NCBI GenBank assembly: GCA_017454745.1
Contig: JAFTCL010000034.1
Location: 19,134 to 83,133, forward strand
Origin: Kiritimatiellia bacterium
GTDB taxonomy: Bacteria; Verrucomicrobiota; Kiritimatiellia; RFP12; UBA1067
Direction of reading: 5' to 3'
Length of the DNA stretch: 64,000 nucleotides
Part shown: positions 42,745 to 52,184 of the stretch, piece by piece
How the letters are laid out: every line of letters begins with the position of its first letter
Position numbering within the stretch: position 1 is the stretch's first letter
Position numbers and translations under genes: made by a program
The notes under the pieces: generated by a model
The model's database searches: none
Seen by the model: only the letters and a program-made list of their open reading frames with translations
What the model was told of the DNA's origin: nothing

Positions 42745-44472
42745 TCACTTCGAGGATAATTTAGACCAAGTGTCCTTAAGGGTCGCGGTGCGATTGAAAA
42801 CCGGCTTGCCGGGGGCGGAGTCCGGATCCACGCAAAAATACCCGACACGCTCAAACTGGTAATTCTCGCCAACCGTAGCCTCGGCAACCGCCGGTTCGGC
42901 GTAGGCGGTCACGGTCTTCAGCGAGTCCGGGTTAAGGAACTCGGTGAAATCATGTTCCGGATCGCCGTCCGGAGCCGGCACGGTGAAGAGCCGGTCATAA
43001 AGGCGCACCTCCACCTTAACCGCGTGTTCCGCGCTTACCCAATGGATGGTTCCTTTGATTTTCCGGCCGTCCGAAGCGTTGCCACCCTGGGACTGCTCGT
43101 CATAGGTGCCGTGGATTTCGACCACCTTGCCGTCGGAGTCCTTGACCAGACTGGTGCATGTGAATAGACACGCCCCGCGCAGCCGCACCTCACGCCCGGG
43201 AGCCATGCGGAAGAATTTCTTTTCGGGTTCCTCGCGAAAATCATCGCGCTCGATCCACAACTCACGGCCGAACGGGATTTTGCGGCTACCGGCCGACGGG
43301 TCTTCCGGATTGTTCGCCGCCTCGGCATAACGGGTCTCGCCGGCCGGGAAGTTGTCTATGACCACCTTGACCGGATCAAGCACCGCCATGCGACGCGTGG
43401 CGCGCTTGTTCAGATCGTCGCGCACGCAATACTCCAACAGGGCCAGATCGGTTTCGCTTTCGTACTTGGACACTCCGATGCGCTCGCAGAAATCGGCAAT
43501 GGCGGCCGGTGTGTACCCGCGGCGGCGTAGTCCGCACACCGTCGGCATACGGGGATCGTCCCAACCGCTAACCTTGCCCTCTTCGACCAACTGGCGAAGC
43601 TTGCGCTTGGACATTACGGTATAGGTAAGGTTGAGCCGCGCGAATTCGCGCTGCTGCGGACGAATCTTCACGCCGTTGCGCACCACCAGCAGCCCCATCT
43701 CGTCGAGACGGTCCACCACCCAGTCATAAAGCGGACGGTGCACCTCGAACTCAAGGGTACACATGGAGTGGGTCACCCCTTCCAACGCATCCTCGATGGG
43801 ATGGGCGAAATCGTACATCGGGTAAATGCACCACTTGTCGCCCGCATGGTAGTGCGGGGTACGGACGATACGATAGATAACAGGATCGCGGAAATGAATG
43901 TTGGGAGACGCCATATCGATCTTGGCACGGAGACAACGCTCTCCTTCCGCAAATTCGCCGGCGCGCATCCGGCGGAAAAGATCCAGATTCTCCTCCGGCG
44001 AGGTGTCGCGATACGGGCTCGGTGTACCCGGCTCGGTGGGAATGCCGCGATACTTCTTCCACTCCTCCTGGGAGAGCGAACAGACGTATGCGTGGCCGGA
44101 CTTGATCAGGTTCTCCGCGATCTCGTACATCTGGTCGAACATATCCGATCCGCAGTAGAAATGGTCGCCCCAATCGCACCCCAGCCAGCGGATATCGTTT
44201 TGGATACTGCGGGCGAACTCGTCGGACTCTTTCGAGGGGTTGGTGTCGTCCATGCGCAAATGGCAAACGCCGCCAAACGCCTTGGCCATACCAAAATCCA
44301 CCATAATTGCCTTGGCGTGTCCGATGTGGATATACCCGTTCGGCTCAGGCGGAAAACGGGTCACCACCAATCCGCCGGTACGGCCCGCCTCAATGTCCTC
44401 GGCAATCCACTGCCGCAAAAAATGCCGGGCGGTGTCACTCTCGCGCGCCGCCGAATCAATCACTTCGCCCAT
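42745..44472 (-). CDS. glnS: glutaminyl-tRNA synthetase
   Basis: Class I aminoacyl-tRNA synthetase charging tRNA-Gln. The 575-residue protein has the HIGH-type motif PPEPNGYIHIGHAK at 41-54 and the KMSKS equivalent MSKRKL near 285. Further family phrases are CHLRMDDTNPSKE near 71 and PTVCGLRRRGYTP near 309. The C-terminal anticodon-binding beta-barrels (about 340-560) are complete. The ATG at 44472 lies inside the 3' end of the 3D-domain gene (17-base overlap). Presence of GlnS means the cell charges glutamine directly; the sequence does not show whether a GatCAB route also exists. Confidence 0.96.
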   Translation of the reverse strand: MGEVIDSAARESDTARHFLRQWIAEDIEAGRTGGLVVTRFPPEPNGYIHIGHAKAIMVDFGMAKAFGGVCHLRMDDTNPSKESDEFARSIQNDIRWLGCDWGDHFYCGSDMFDQMYEIAENLIKSGHAYVCSLSQEEWKKYRGIPTEPGTPSPYRDTSPEENLDLFRRMRAGEFAEGERCLRAKIDMASPNIHFRDPVIYRIVRTPHYHAGDKWCIYPMYDFAHPIEDALEGVTHSMCTLEFEVHRPLYDWVVDRLDEMGLLVVRNGVKIRPQQREFARLNLTYTVMSKRKLRQLVEEGKVSGWDDPRMPTVCGLRRRGYTPAAIADFCERIGVSKYESETDLALLEYCVRDDLNKRATRRMAVLDPVKVVIDNFPAGETRYAEAANNPEDPSAGSRKIPFGRELWIERDDFREEPEKKFFRMAPGREVRLRGACLFTCTSLVKDSDGKVVEIHGTYDEQSQGGNASDGRKIKGTIHWVSAEHAVKVEVRLYDRLFTVPAPDGDPEHDFTEFLNPDSLKTVTAYAEPAVAEATVGENYQFERVGYFCVDPDSAPGKPVFNRTATLKDTWSKLSSK

Positions 44473-44935
44473 TGTTCAATCTCCAAACCTTAACCTTCAC
44501 CTTTTTCCTTCCCCATCGTTTTGCCTCGTCATGGGAAGAAAACCACAGATCCAACCGATTGCCGTTGATTGCGCCGCCGCGATCCTCAACCCTCGCGTAG
44601 CCGTAACCCGGCACCTCCAGCACCGTTCCGTACGGCAATACCGAAATGTCCGCCGCCGCGGTGCCGCGTTTGGCGCGAGTGCCGCTGGCCGTTACGCCGA
44701 CCTGCTTGCGCTTGCCTTTGTCCGCGCCCTTGCTAACCACCGGCGGCCCCAAGCCCATCCAGCTGCGCTCCCAGCTGCAACATTTACGGCAATTGCAGTA
44801 ACCGGTGACCTCAAATTCCATCTCCTGAGGCTGGACCCCGCGCGGGGGACGGATCCGTTCCGCCAAACAGCCCGCGCCGACCGCAAACAACAGCAAAGCC
44901 GCCGCTGACGTAAAAATACTCCTCTTGAAAAACAT
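44456..44935 (-). CDS. 3D-domain protein, probable cell-wall enzyme
   Basis: A 159-residue exported protein. The ATG at 44935 is preferred to the longer start at 44971, which would lie inside the promoter; it also falls at the predicted transcript start. A hydrophobic signal ends near GAGC. The 3D domain (about 45-155) has its three conserved aspartates in AADISVLPYGT, VEDRGGAI and NRLDLWF, with the helper motif CNCRKCC near 48-54. The domain resembles the catalytic part of MltA-type lytic transglycosylases and Bacillus resuscitation proteins. It starts the minus-strand run that leads into glnS. Confidence 0.82.
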   Translation of the reverse strand: MFFKRSIFTSAAALLLFAVGAGCLAERIRPPRGVQPQEMEFEVTGYCNCRKCCSWERSWMGLGPPVVSKGADKGKRKQVGVTASGTRAKRGTAAADISVLPYGTVLEVPGYGYARVEDRGGAINGNRLDLWFSSHDEAKRWGRKKVKVKVWRLNNGRSD

Positions 44936-44942
44936 AACCATA

Positions 44943-44971
44943 ATTTTAACAAAAACCGCACCGGCTTGCAA
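44943..44971 (-). promoter_or_regulatory. promoter of the 3D-glnS run, leaderless arrangement
   Basis: On the minus strand TTGCAA (44971-44966), a 17-base spacer and TAAAAT (44948-44943). The ATG at 44935 is eight bases past the -10 box, with no ribosome site between, so the transcript may start at the start codon. Confidence 0.6.
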
Positions 44972-44997
44972 TAGTGATTTTAAAATCTGCTGGGCGT

Positions 44998-45033
44998 AAA
45001 AAAAAAAGCCGCCGGCCCTCGAATCGAGAGCCG
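44998..45033 (-). terminator. intrinsic terminator of the giant gene ending at 45053
   Basis: On the minus strand a GC-rich hairpin (45033-45025 with 45021-45013, one G-U pair) is followed after five bases by ten T residues (45007-44998). It lies about 20 bases after the stop. Confidence 0.75.
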
Positions 45034-45052
45034 CCGGCCGCGAAAAACCGCA

Positions 45053-48000
45053 TTAGCGGACCATAAACAGGGTGCCGCCTAGAATAATCCGGGCGGTCTT
45101 CTTATCCGCCGAGAGAACCACCGTGTATTTGTCCGGCAGATTGGTCTCGGCGAAGGTTCCGCTGATGGTACCCACCGAAGTGGTGGCAAAGGTGTAGGAA
45201 CCGCCCGCCAACTGCTCGCTGGTGAATTCCAGCTTGGCGTTGGTGAGATCCAACGAACCTTCGCACAGCAGCAGGTCGCCCTGCGCCACCCGGAGCGTGC
45301 CGGTGAGCACCGTGTCCAAAGCGAGATTCAACGTGCCGATGGCGTCATCGCCGCCGGGAGAAAGCACGCCCTTGACGTTCAGGGTGCCATGATAAACCCG
45401 TCCGGCGCCCGAAAGGCCGAACAGCTCGTGAGTGTCGCCGTTCAGGTCAAGCGTGGCGCCGGCCGCGACATTGACGTTACGGACGGTCTCGACAAACTCG
45501 CTGGAGAGTTTCGGCAGCGCGTCGGTGCCGAGAACCGCGTTCTCGGTCAACTGGGCTTCGGACAACCCCGCGTTCCAAACGCGGAACTCGAAATAGGTAG
45601 CGCTGGCATCGGGATCGCCAAACTCGGAACGGCCCAACACGCAGTGCGCCTGCTTAAGGTTCGCGATGGTCCAGTCGTCATAGTGCTGGGTGGCGGCGGC
45701 GATGGTCTCGCCGGTCCCGGCGTCCTGCTGGTAGAGGGTGACGTCTGAACCACCCGCCCCGTCCGGAATCACCACGCAGCCAAAGTGGTAGGTGACGCCC
45801 TCGGCACAATCGCTAACCGGGAAGTTGCCTTTGTTGTTGACACAGAAGAAGCCCAAGCCTGCGACCGGATCCACACCGCCGCGCCAGCCCATTGCCAGAT
45901 AATCGGAAGTGGATGACCCGAAGGCGAACGCCTGACTCCAAGTGCGGGCGACATTCTGCCGTCCCCAGAACTCGATGGTCACCGGGCCCTCGGTCGGCAG
46001 AATATCCGTGCCGAGGTTAATCGACGAAGTCCCTTTGTTGCCGCCGGAGGTTTGCGCCGCCTTACCGCTGTCGAGGCGAACCTGCCCCTGCGGAATCGCG
46101 TCGGCCCCGCCGATCACATCGGAGTAGGAGTTGTTGAACGGCCAGCGGTGAGTCAAGTAGTTGTTCTGCAACAATTCGGCGCTAGGCTCATCCGGGAAGA
46201 CGTTGTCGTCTTTAACCGTGTCTTCCTGAAGATAGGCAGGAAGACGGTCCGGACCGTAAAGCACGTTCTGGGTGAGTTCGGCGTCGGTGAACACGCGGTT
46301 CCAAACGCGGACTTCGTTGTAGTTCGCCATCGCGTCGGCATCGCCCCACTCGTGGGTCGCTCCGAGGAAACAGTAGTTCAGCGCCCACTCTGAAGTAGTC
46401 CAATTACTAACGTTGATGGTTCTGGAACCCAACGTGGCGCCGGTGGCAACGTCCTTGCGGACCGCTTCCACCGAAGTGTTGCCGGCCCCGTCCGGCTTGA
46501 TGGTAACCGCATAGTAGTACTCAGCATTAAGGTCAACCGTGCCGGTACCGGTTTCGTTGTTGCTCTTCCCCAACACGTTGATTGAAGTATTCTGAGTTGC
46601 GCCACCGGTGCAGAAGGTCATCAAGAGACCATTTTCGCCCGACGAACTGAAGCAGAACATTTTTGACCAGCTTCTCACCTCGCGCAACGTCGCCCACAGC
46701 TCGATGGTCACCGGGGTGTTGTCCGAGGGAAGAATGTCACTGCCAAGATTGACATAGCCGCCAAAATGCGTACCCGCATTCAGGCAGATCTGCTTGCCGT
46801 CCTCAGAGTAAGCGCAGTTGCCAACGATGTAGGCGTTTTTGTCGCCGACCGAATCTTCGGCAGTGCCGTTGAAGCTCCAGCGGTGAACCAGCCCGCCGCT
46901 GCCGGAGTGAATGGAGAGCGTACCTTCGGCGACGTTGAGATTATCGACCGACGGCACCGTACCCAGCGCGAGCAACCCGCTGCCGGTTTTGGTGATGGCG
47001 CCGGTGGAACGACCGTTGGCCACCGGGATGCCGTAGGAATAAACGCTGTTCGCGCCGGTGTCGATGGTCACGCCGCCGGGACCGATGGAAAGTCCGGCTG
47101 AATCGTTGCCGTTGAAGAAATTCGCGAACACGCCCGAAGGATCGGGATTTTCCTCCGTAGCCGGGTTGTACGGGGCGAGGGTGGCGTTGTCAACGTAGAA
47201 CACCAGGGTGTTGGTGGTGGCGCCAAAGTTGAAGCTGGTCGCCTCCACCCGGCCACCGTCCGTAACGTTGAGAGTAGCCCCCTGGGTCACAACCGAATTC
47301 GCCAGCCGAACGGGAGCGGCAGAATAAACCCGGCCGTCACCGCTGACGTTCAGTGTACCAGTTCCATCCTCGCCGACAATGATGGCGCGACCGGAATTGG
47401 GCTGGGTGAGGGTTCCGCCGGAGATGTTCCACGTACCGACCGAACCGGCGTAGCGGGCAATGCTAAACCACTCGGAACAAGACGCCGCACCGCCGGTCTG
47501 GAAAACCTCGCCAATGCCGTAGCGGCCAATCTGGAAGTTATTGTCCACCTGCAAGACACCGTCGTTCAGGCGATAAATGCCGTGGCCAACCAGCTTGTCG
47601 TTTTTGTTATACTCGCCGATGCCGGCGTCACCGCCGTTTGCGGTGGTGTCATGCACCGTGCCGCCGTTTTGGATCATCTCGCCGACGCCATAGTTTCCGA
47701 CGATCAACAATCCCACCTGGACATCCGAACCCGGCTCGACGTAAACTTTTGAGGTGGTGCCGCTTTCCCACGCGGCGATGAAGCGTCCGCTGCCCATGTC
47801 GATCGAGGAGCCGCTCTCTAAATGCGTCTCGGAACCGGTCCCCGCGGCACCGGAATAGAACCAACCGCCGGAGGTGGTCAGTTTTACACCGTCGGTCACA
47901 TAAAGCTTCGCGGCGTTGTAAATGCGGTAGTCATGCGTGTGGTAGGTGGCGAGAGAGTTGGTAAAGTATGCCGGACCGTCGTAAATCTGCACCCACTGGT

Positions 48001-49840
48001 TCGGGATGGAGAAACCGCCGTCGAAACTGATCGCGGCGGGTCCGGTCTTGACGAGATGGCTGGTAGTGCCCGAAATCTCGCCCGCCATTACCACCGCCGC
48101 GTTGGCGTCAGAGCTGTTCGCCTCGATGTTCAGCGCCCCGGAGGTGTAGATAACGGGATTGGCAAAAGTCAACGGGGCATTTGCTCCAGTATCATTCAGC
48201 CGCAAGGTCGTGATGCCCTTCTCGGTTACATTCAAAGCCGCGGCTTCACCGCCGATGTCCACGGTGAGCGGGGCGTCAACCGCGGCAAGCGACAACGGCT
48301 GACCTTCATCCACCGAGATGTCGGCCGCGCCTTCGCCGATTGAACGGGTCATAGGCGACTCGTTGATCGGGGCCCAGCCGCCGCCGGCGAGCCGGATGTG
48401 CGAATCGTTGGGGATGCCCACGCCCTTTGCCGCATGGAGCAGACCTTTCCAGATCACGGTATCGCCGGTGTAGGTATTCGCTCCGGTAAGGGTAAGGGTG
48501 TTGTTTCCGGTTTTGGCCAGGCCGGCGGAACCGGTAAGAGCGATCGCATCATCGAACTCCGCGCTGCCGCCATTGGTATCCAAACCGAGGCCGATGTTGT
48601 AGGCGCCGTTTATCCGGGCGATCAACGCGGCGGTAGCCGCTTCCGACCAATTGTTGAGACCAAAGCCCACGGTGGTGCCGGGAGCGATCGTGAAATCCTC
48701 CTCGGCGATTGAGGGGATTGAATCCTCTTTGGACAACACCAGGGTGCCGGCGCTGAGGACGGTCGGCCCCTCGTAATCCGCCGAGCCGTTCAGCACCAAA
48801 GCACCGTCACCGGTCTTGGTAAGACCGCCATCGGCGGTGGCGTCGGGATGCTTGGTGAAGGTGTTGTTGATCGCCGCATAATGTCCTTCGGAGATTTCCA
48901 GTTTCGCGCCGCCGTCGTTAACGTAGAGGTGGGCGATTTCCGCCGGAATGTAAGGATCCCTAATCAGGGTGGTGCCGCCCATCGCCAGCGTGCCGCCGTC
49001 AAAGTTGATGGCGGAGTCGGTGCCGTAGGTGTTCTGACGCTGAATATAGTTGGCGGTAATCTTGCCACCATCCATCAGGTTCACCGTACCGTAACCGTTG
49101 ATGCTGAGCCGCCCCGCCAGATCCATGTTGGCAGTGCCGCTGATGTTCAGGGTCGCCTTACCATACTCGCCGACGATTACGCCGTGGCTGGCACTGGTAC
49201 CGACATAGTTACCTCCGGTGAAGTTATAGATGCCCTCGCCATCCACCACCACGCCGTCCACGGTAGTGTTCAACCGCCCCAGCGCGAACCACGAGGTGTG
49301 TTCAATGGTGCCGCCGCTCTGGTTGATGACACCGGTGCCGTAACGGCCGATATTAGAGTTGGCGCTGGTTACGGAGAGTTTGCCGCCCGTGATGTTCACG
49401 GTGCCCGTCGAGCCGAGTCCGACACCCACACCAAAGCCGGGGTCGCCGCCGGCGCGGACGGTATAAGTGCCGCCGCTGATGTTCAGCGTGGCGACAGACC
49501 CCGCCGCATCAGCCACGAAAAGCTGGTCGGATTCAAATGTGCCGCCAGTCAGGGTAGCAATTACCTCGGCACTGTCCACTTCCGGGTCATCGGTAATGTA
49601 ACCCAGATAAAGCCGCCCTACGACGAGCGTGCCTTCGCTGCTAAGCGAGATGTCGCTATTGCCGGGGATTCTGGCGTAGTCCGATTCTGCCGGGATGAAA
49701 GTCTCGCGCCAGTTCCCGTTGAGGGACCAGGTACTGCCGTCATCATTTCCAGTCCAATGCACGTCCGCAGCCGAAGCCAGCATCGCCACGCCGGCCGCCG
49801 CGCCGAACCACCACAACCTGCCAAGAATTAAATGTCTCAT
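45053..49840 (-). CDS. giant exported adhesin-like protein with PATR and two LamG domains
   Basis: A 1595-residue exported protein. The ATG at 49840 follows AAAGGAG and opens a signal peptide ending in MLASA. Residues about 25-330 and 500-960 are beta-helix-like repeats of the form GTxNITGG or TLNISGG. Autotransporter-associated strand repeats (PATR) occur near 345-380 (GGLTKTGDGALVLNG) and 435-470 (GLAKTGNNTLTLTGAN). LamG/concanavalin domains lie near 980-1190 (VHRWSFNG) and 1227-1440 (THRWPFNN). The C-terminus is a short beta region ending in ILGGTLFMVR. No outer-membrane barrel or LPXTG/PEP motif is present, so the anchoring route is unclear. Carbohydrate or surface binding is inferred from the domains. 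Confidence 0.8.
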   Translation of the reverse strand: MRHLILGRLWWFGAAAGVAMLASAADVHWTGNDDGSTWSLNGNWRETFIPAESDYARIPGNSDISLSSEGTLVVGRLYLGYITDDPEVDSAEVIATLTGGTFESDQLFVADAAGSVATLNISGGTYTVRAGGDPGFGVGVGLGSTGTVNITGGKLSVTSANSNIGRYGTGVINQSGGTIEHTSWFALGRLNTTVDGVVVDGEGIYNFTGGNYVGTSASHGVIVGEYGKATLNISGTANMDLAGRLSINGYGTVNLMDGGKITANYIQRQNTYGTDSAINFDGGTLAMGGTTLIRDPYIPAEIAHLYVNDGGAKLEISEGHYAAINNTFTKHPDATADGGLTKTGDGALVLNGSADYEGPTVLSAGTLVLSKEDSIPSIAEEDFTIAPGTTVGFGLNNWSEAATAALIARINGAYNIGLGLDTNGGSAEFDDAIALTGSAGLAKTGNNTLTLTGANTYTGDTVIWKGLLHAAKGVGIPNDSHIRLAGGGWAPINESPMTRSIGEGAADISVDEGQPLSLAAVDAPLTVDIGGEAAALNVTEKGITTLRLNDTGANAPLTFANPVIYTSGALNIEANSSDANAAVVMAGEISGTTSHLVKTGPAAISFDGGFSIPNQWVQIYDGPAYFTNSLATYHTHDYRIYNAAKLYVTDGVKLTTSGGWFYSGAAGTGSETHLESGSSIDMGSGRFIAAWESGTTSKVYVEPGSDVQVGLLIVGNYGVGEMIQNGGTVHDTTANGGDAGIGEYNKNDKLVGHGIYRLNDGVLQVDNNFQIGRYGIGEVFQTGGAASCSEWFSIARYAGSVGTWNISGGTLTQPNSGRAIIVGEDGTGTLNVSGDGRVYSAAPVRLANSVVTQGATLNVTDGGRVEATSFNFGATTNTLVFYVDNATLAPYNPATEENPDPSGVFANFFNGNDSAGLSIGPGGVTIDTGANSVYSYGIPVANGRSTGAITKTGSGLLALGTVPSVDNLNVAEGTLSIHSGSGGLVHRWSFNGTAEDSVGDKNAYIVGNCAYSEDGKQICLNAGTHFGGYVNLGSDILPSDNTPVTIELWATLREVRSWSKMFCFSSSGENGLLMTFCTGGATQNTSINVLGKSNNETGTGTVDLNAEYYYAVTIKPDGAGNTSVEAVRKDVATGATLGSRTINVSNWTTSEWALNYCFLGATHEWGDADAMANYNEVRVWNRVFTDAELTQNVLYGPDRLPAYLQEDTVKDDNVFPDEPSAELLQNNYLTHRWPFNNSYSDVIGGADAIPQGQVRLDSGKAAQTSGGNKGTSSINLGTDILPTEGPVTIEFWGRQNVARTWSQAFAFGSSTSDYLAMGWRGGVDPVAGLGFFCVNNKGNFPVSDCAEGVTYHFGCVVIPDGAGGSDVTLYQQDAGTGETIAAATQHYDDWTIANLKQAHCVLGRSEFGDPDASATYFEFRVWNAGLSEAQLTENAVLGTDALPKLSSEFVETVRNVNVAAGATLDLNGDTHELFGLSGAGRVYHGTLNVKGVLSPGGDDAIGTLNLALDTVLTGTLRVAQGDLLLCEGSLDLTNAKLEFTSEQLAGGSYTFATTSVGTISGTFAETNLPDKYTVVLSADKKTARIILGGTLFMVR

Positions 49841-49880
49841 GTTGACAACTCCTTTACCACATTTAAACCAACTGCATAAC

Positions 49881-49909
49881 ATTTTAATCAATTTCACCCG
49901 TAAAGTAAA
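49881..49909 (-). promoter_or_regulatory. promoter of the giant LamG/PATR gene
   Basis: On the minus strand TTTACT (49909-49904), a 17-base spacer and TAAAAT (49886-49881). The leader is about 35 bases and includes the AAAGGAG ribosome site. Confidence 0.5.
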
Positions 49910-50010
49910 GTGAAAACCAACCGCGAAAGTAAAAAATTGTCCGGCCGGCCGCCTTGATGACGCCGACCGCCTTCCTATCCACTTTTCTTTCCCGCTTTTT
50001 CTTTTTTCGT

Positions 50011-50039
50011 TTGAATTTTACTGCCTTTTATGGCATAAT
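50011..50039 (+). promoter_or_regulatory. promoter of the DUF3127-prmC run
   Basis: TTGAAT (50011-50016), a 17-base spacer and CATAAT (50034-50039). The first ATG is at 50074 with GAGG upstream. Confidence 0.68.
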
Positions 50040-50073
50040 AAACCGCGATTTTCAAACGAAAGTGAGGTTTTAA

Positions 50074-50421
50074 ATGGCTGCGCCTTTTGAATTGACCGGA
50101 ACGGTTAAAGTGCTGATGGACACGATGACATTCCCCAGCGGTTTCAGCAAACGCGAATTTGTGGTCACGTCCGAAGACGAATACCCGCAAGACATTAAAT
50201 TTGCCTGCGTCAAGGAACGGATATCCCAGCTGGACAAACTACAGCCCGCCGACCGCGTAAAAGTGAGTTTCCGCATCCGCGGCAACGAGTATCAGGGCCG
50301 TTATTTTGTCGATCTTCAGGCTTTCAAGGTGGAAAAACTCGATGCCGACGGTTCGGCCGTGGAATACGACAACCTGGAACCATCGGACGCGGTGCCGCCG
50401 GACACGGAAATGCCATTTTAA
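50074..50421 (+). CDS. DUF3127 protein, OB-fold single-strand-binding-like
   Basis: A 115-residue protein matching the DUF3127 style. It begins with FELTGTVKVLMD, then KREFVVTSEDEYPQDIKFACV near 26-46 and RVKVSFRIRGNEYQGRYFVDLQAFKV near 61-86, with a short acidic tail ending in EMPF. The fold is an OB barrel and the acidic tail ending in F is reminiscent of single-strand DNA-binding proteins. Its biochemical role is not established. It is the first gene of the plus-strand run and ends 18 bases before prmC. Confidence 0.78.
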   Translation: MAAPFELTGTVKVLMDTMTFPSGFSKREFVVTSEDEYPQDIKFACVKERISQLDKLQPADRVKVSFRIRGNEYQGRYFVDLQAFKVEKLDADGSAVEYDNLEPSDAVPPDTEMPF

Positions 50422-50439
50422 CCCGACGTTGCGTGACCG

Positions 50440-51312
50440 ATGCCCGACCCGACACAATTGCCGCTGCGCGAACTGATTCGGCGCGGCGCGGATTTTTTGG
50501 AGCGCAAAGGCATTCCTGACGCCGCAACCGTATGCGAGTTGCTGGCGGCGCGGTTGTGCCAATGCAAGCGGATGGAGCTTCACCGGTCGCTTGACGCCAC
50601 GCTTTCCGAACCGAGAGTGGACGCGATGCGCCGGGGCATTCAGCGCGTTGCGGGCGGCGAACCGGTGCAGTATGTGCTGGGGCAATGGGATTTCCGCTAC
50701 CTGACCCTTAAATGTGACCGCCGGGCGTTAATCCCGCGGCCGGAAACCGAGGGGCTGGTGGAACTGGTCCTAAAGTCGACGCAACTCAACGGGAACCCCA
50801 AACCGCTGGTGGTGGATGTCGGAACCGGAACAGGATGCGTCATCTTGAGTATTGCGCAGGAGCATCCCGGCGGGGTGTATGTCGGGCTGGACATCAGCCA
50901 GGACGCGCTGGCGCTGGCCGTAGAAAACGCCAAGCTTGCCGGGCTGGAAGACAAGGTGATGTTCGCGGAATCCGACGGTTGCGGCGAATTCGAACCCGCC
51001 AGCGTGGACATTCTGGTCTCCAACCCGCCCTATATTCCTTCGGCGGCGGTTGACGCGCTCGACCCGTGGATCCGGGACCACGAGCCGCGGCTGGCGCTGG
51101 ACGGCGGGGCGGACGGACTGAATTTCTACCGCTCGTTTCTAATGGACGCCATCATGGTGCTTAAATCCGGCGGCGCGGTTTTCTTTGAAATCGGCGACGA
51201 TCAAGGCACGGCGTTACGGGATATGATGGAGGAGCACGGACTGGAGGAGGTCCGCATCCTCAAGGATCTGGCCGGACGCGACCGTTACGCCACAGGAGTT
51301 ATGGCGGGCTGA
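50440..51312 (+). CDS. prmC: release factor glutamine methyltransferase
   Basis: Methylates the GGQ glutamine of release factors RF1 and RF2 using S-adenosylmethionine. The 290-residue length is typical. The N-terminal helical domain (1-95) is followed by the Rossmann domain: VDVGTGTGCVILSIA near 127, NPPYIP near 196-201 (the catalytic NPPY motif) and EPRLALDGGADGLNFYR near 211-227. In many genomes prmC sits next to prfA; here it lies between a DUF3127 gene and nfo. Confidence 0.95.
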   Translation: MPDPTQLPLRELIRRGADFLERKGIPDAATVCELLAARLCQCKRMELHRSLDATLSEPRVDAMRRGIQRVAGGEPVQYVLGQWDFRYLTLKCDRRALIPRPETEGLVELVLKSTQLNGNPKPLVVDVGTGTGCVILSIAQEHPGGVYVGLDISQDALALAVENAKLAGLEDKVMFAESDGCGEFEPASVDILVSNPPYIPSAAVDALDPWIRDHEPRLALDGGADGLNFYRSFLMDAIMVLKSGGAVFFEIGDDQGTALRDMMEEHGLEEVRILKDLAGRDRYATGVMAG

Positions 51313-51337
51313 ACTGGTAGCCCGCAGGAGGATGAAA

Positions 51338-52183
51338 ATGTTTTTTGTCGGACCGCATGTTTCAACATCCGGCGGCGTGAGCAACGCCCCGCTGAACGCG
51401 AGTTCGGTCGGCGCGACCGGATTCGCCATGTTTGTCAAAAACCAGCGGCAGTGGACGGCGCCGCCGCTGTCCGGCCAAGAGATTGAACTGTTCAAGCAGC
51501 GGTTGAGCGAATGCGGCTACTCGCCAGCTCAAGTACTGCCGCACGCCGGATACCTGATCAATCTCGCCAACCCCGACGCGGAGGCGCACGCGAAATCCAT
51601 GGCTTCGCTTAAAAACGAGCTGTCGCGCTGCATGGCGCTGGGTCTGACGATGCTAAACCTGCACCCCGGCAGCCATCTGCGCCAACTCGCCCCGGAAGCC
51701 GCGTGCGACCGGGTGGCCGAATCAATCAACTCCGCGTTGAAAGACTCCGACGGAGTAACCATCGTCATCGAAAACACCGCCGGGAGCGGGGGCAACCTTG
51801 GCTCGAAATTCTCCGAGCTAGCGCGGATTATCAGCGGCGTTAAAGACCAGCAACGCATCGGGGTCTGTATCGACACCGCCCACACCTTCGGTTCGGGCAT
51901 GGACATCTCCACCCCGGAGGGTTTTGACCGCGCCATTGCCGATTTCGACCGGACGGTGGGGTTGCGGTTCCTGCGCGGGATGCATCTGAACGACTCGCGA
52001 GCGGCGCTGGACTCGCACGTTGACCGTCACGAATCGCTGGGACTCGGGAAAATCGGTTTCGCAACCTTCGCGCATCTGATGAAAGACGCCAGGTTCGAAG
52101 GCATACCGTTGATTCTGGAAACCCCGGACGAATCCAAATGGGAGGACGAGGTTCGCCGCTTGCTTGAATGCCGGAGGAGCTGA
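51338..52183 (+). CDS. nfo: endonuclease IV
   Basis: AP endonuclease that cleaves at abasic sites in base-excision repair, complementing the Ung glycosylase at 4414. The ATG at 51338 is preferred over 51332, because AGGAGG (51326-51331) directly abuts the earlier ATG. The protein is 281 residues, the normal size. The TIM-barrel motifs GPHVSTSGG near the start, LNLHPGS near 106, VIENTAGSG near 145, CIDTAHTF near 178 and HLNDS near 214 contain the zinc-binding histidines, glutamates and aspartates. Its stop is followed by plsC after one base. Confidence 0.95.
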   Translation: MFFVGPHVSTSGGVSNAPLNASSVGATGFAMFVKNQRQWTAPPLSGQEIELFKQRLSECGYSPAQVLPHAGYLINLANPDAEAHAKSMASLKNELSRCMALGLTMLNLHPGSHLRQLAPEAACDRVAESINSALKDSDGVTIVIENTAGSGGNLGSKFSELARIISGVKDQQRIGVCIDTAHTFGSGMDISTPEGFDRAIADFDRTVGLRFLRGMHLNDSRAALDSHVDRHESLGLGKIGFATFAHLMKDARFEGIPLILETPDESKWEDEVRRLLECRRS

Positions 52184-52184
52184 C

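Noticed and set aside
45053..49840. Possible DNA repeat array or CRISPR in the giant genes
   Set aside because: The repetition is at protein level (glycine-threonine strand repeats) and degenerate in DNA; there are no regular identical repeats with unique spacers.
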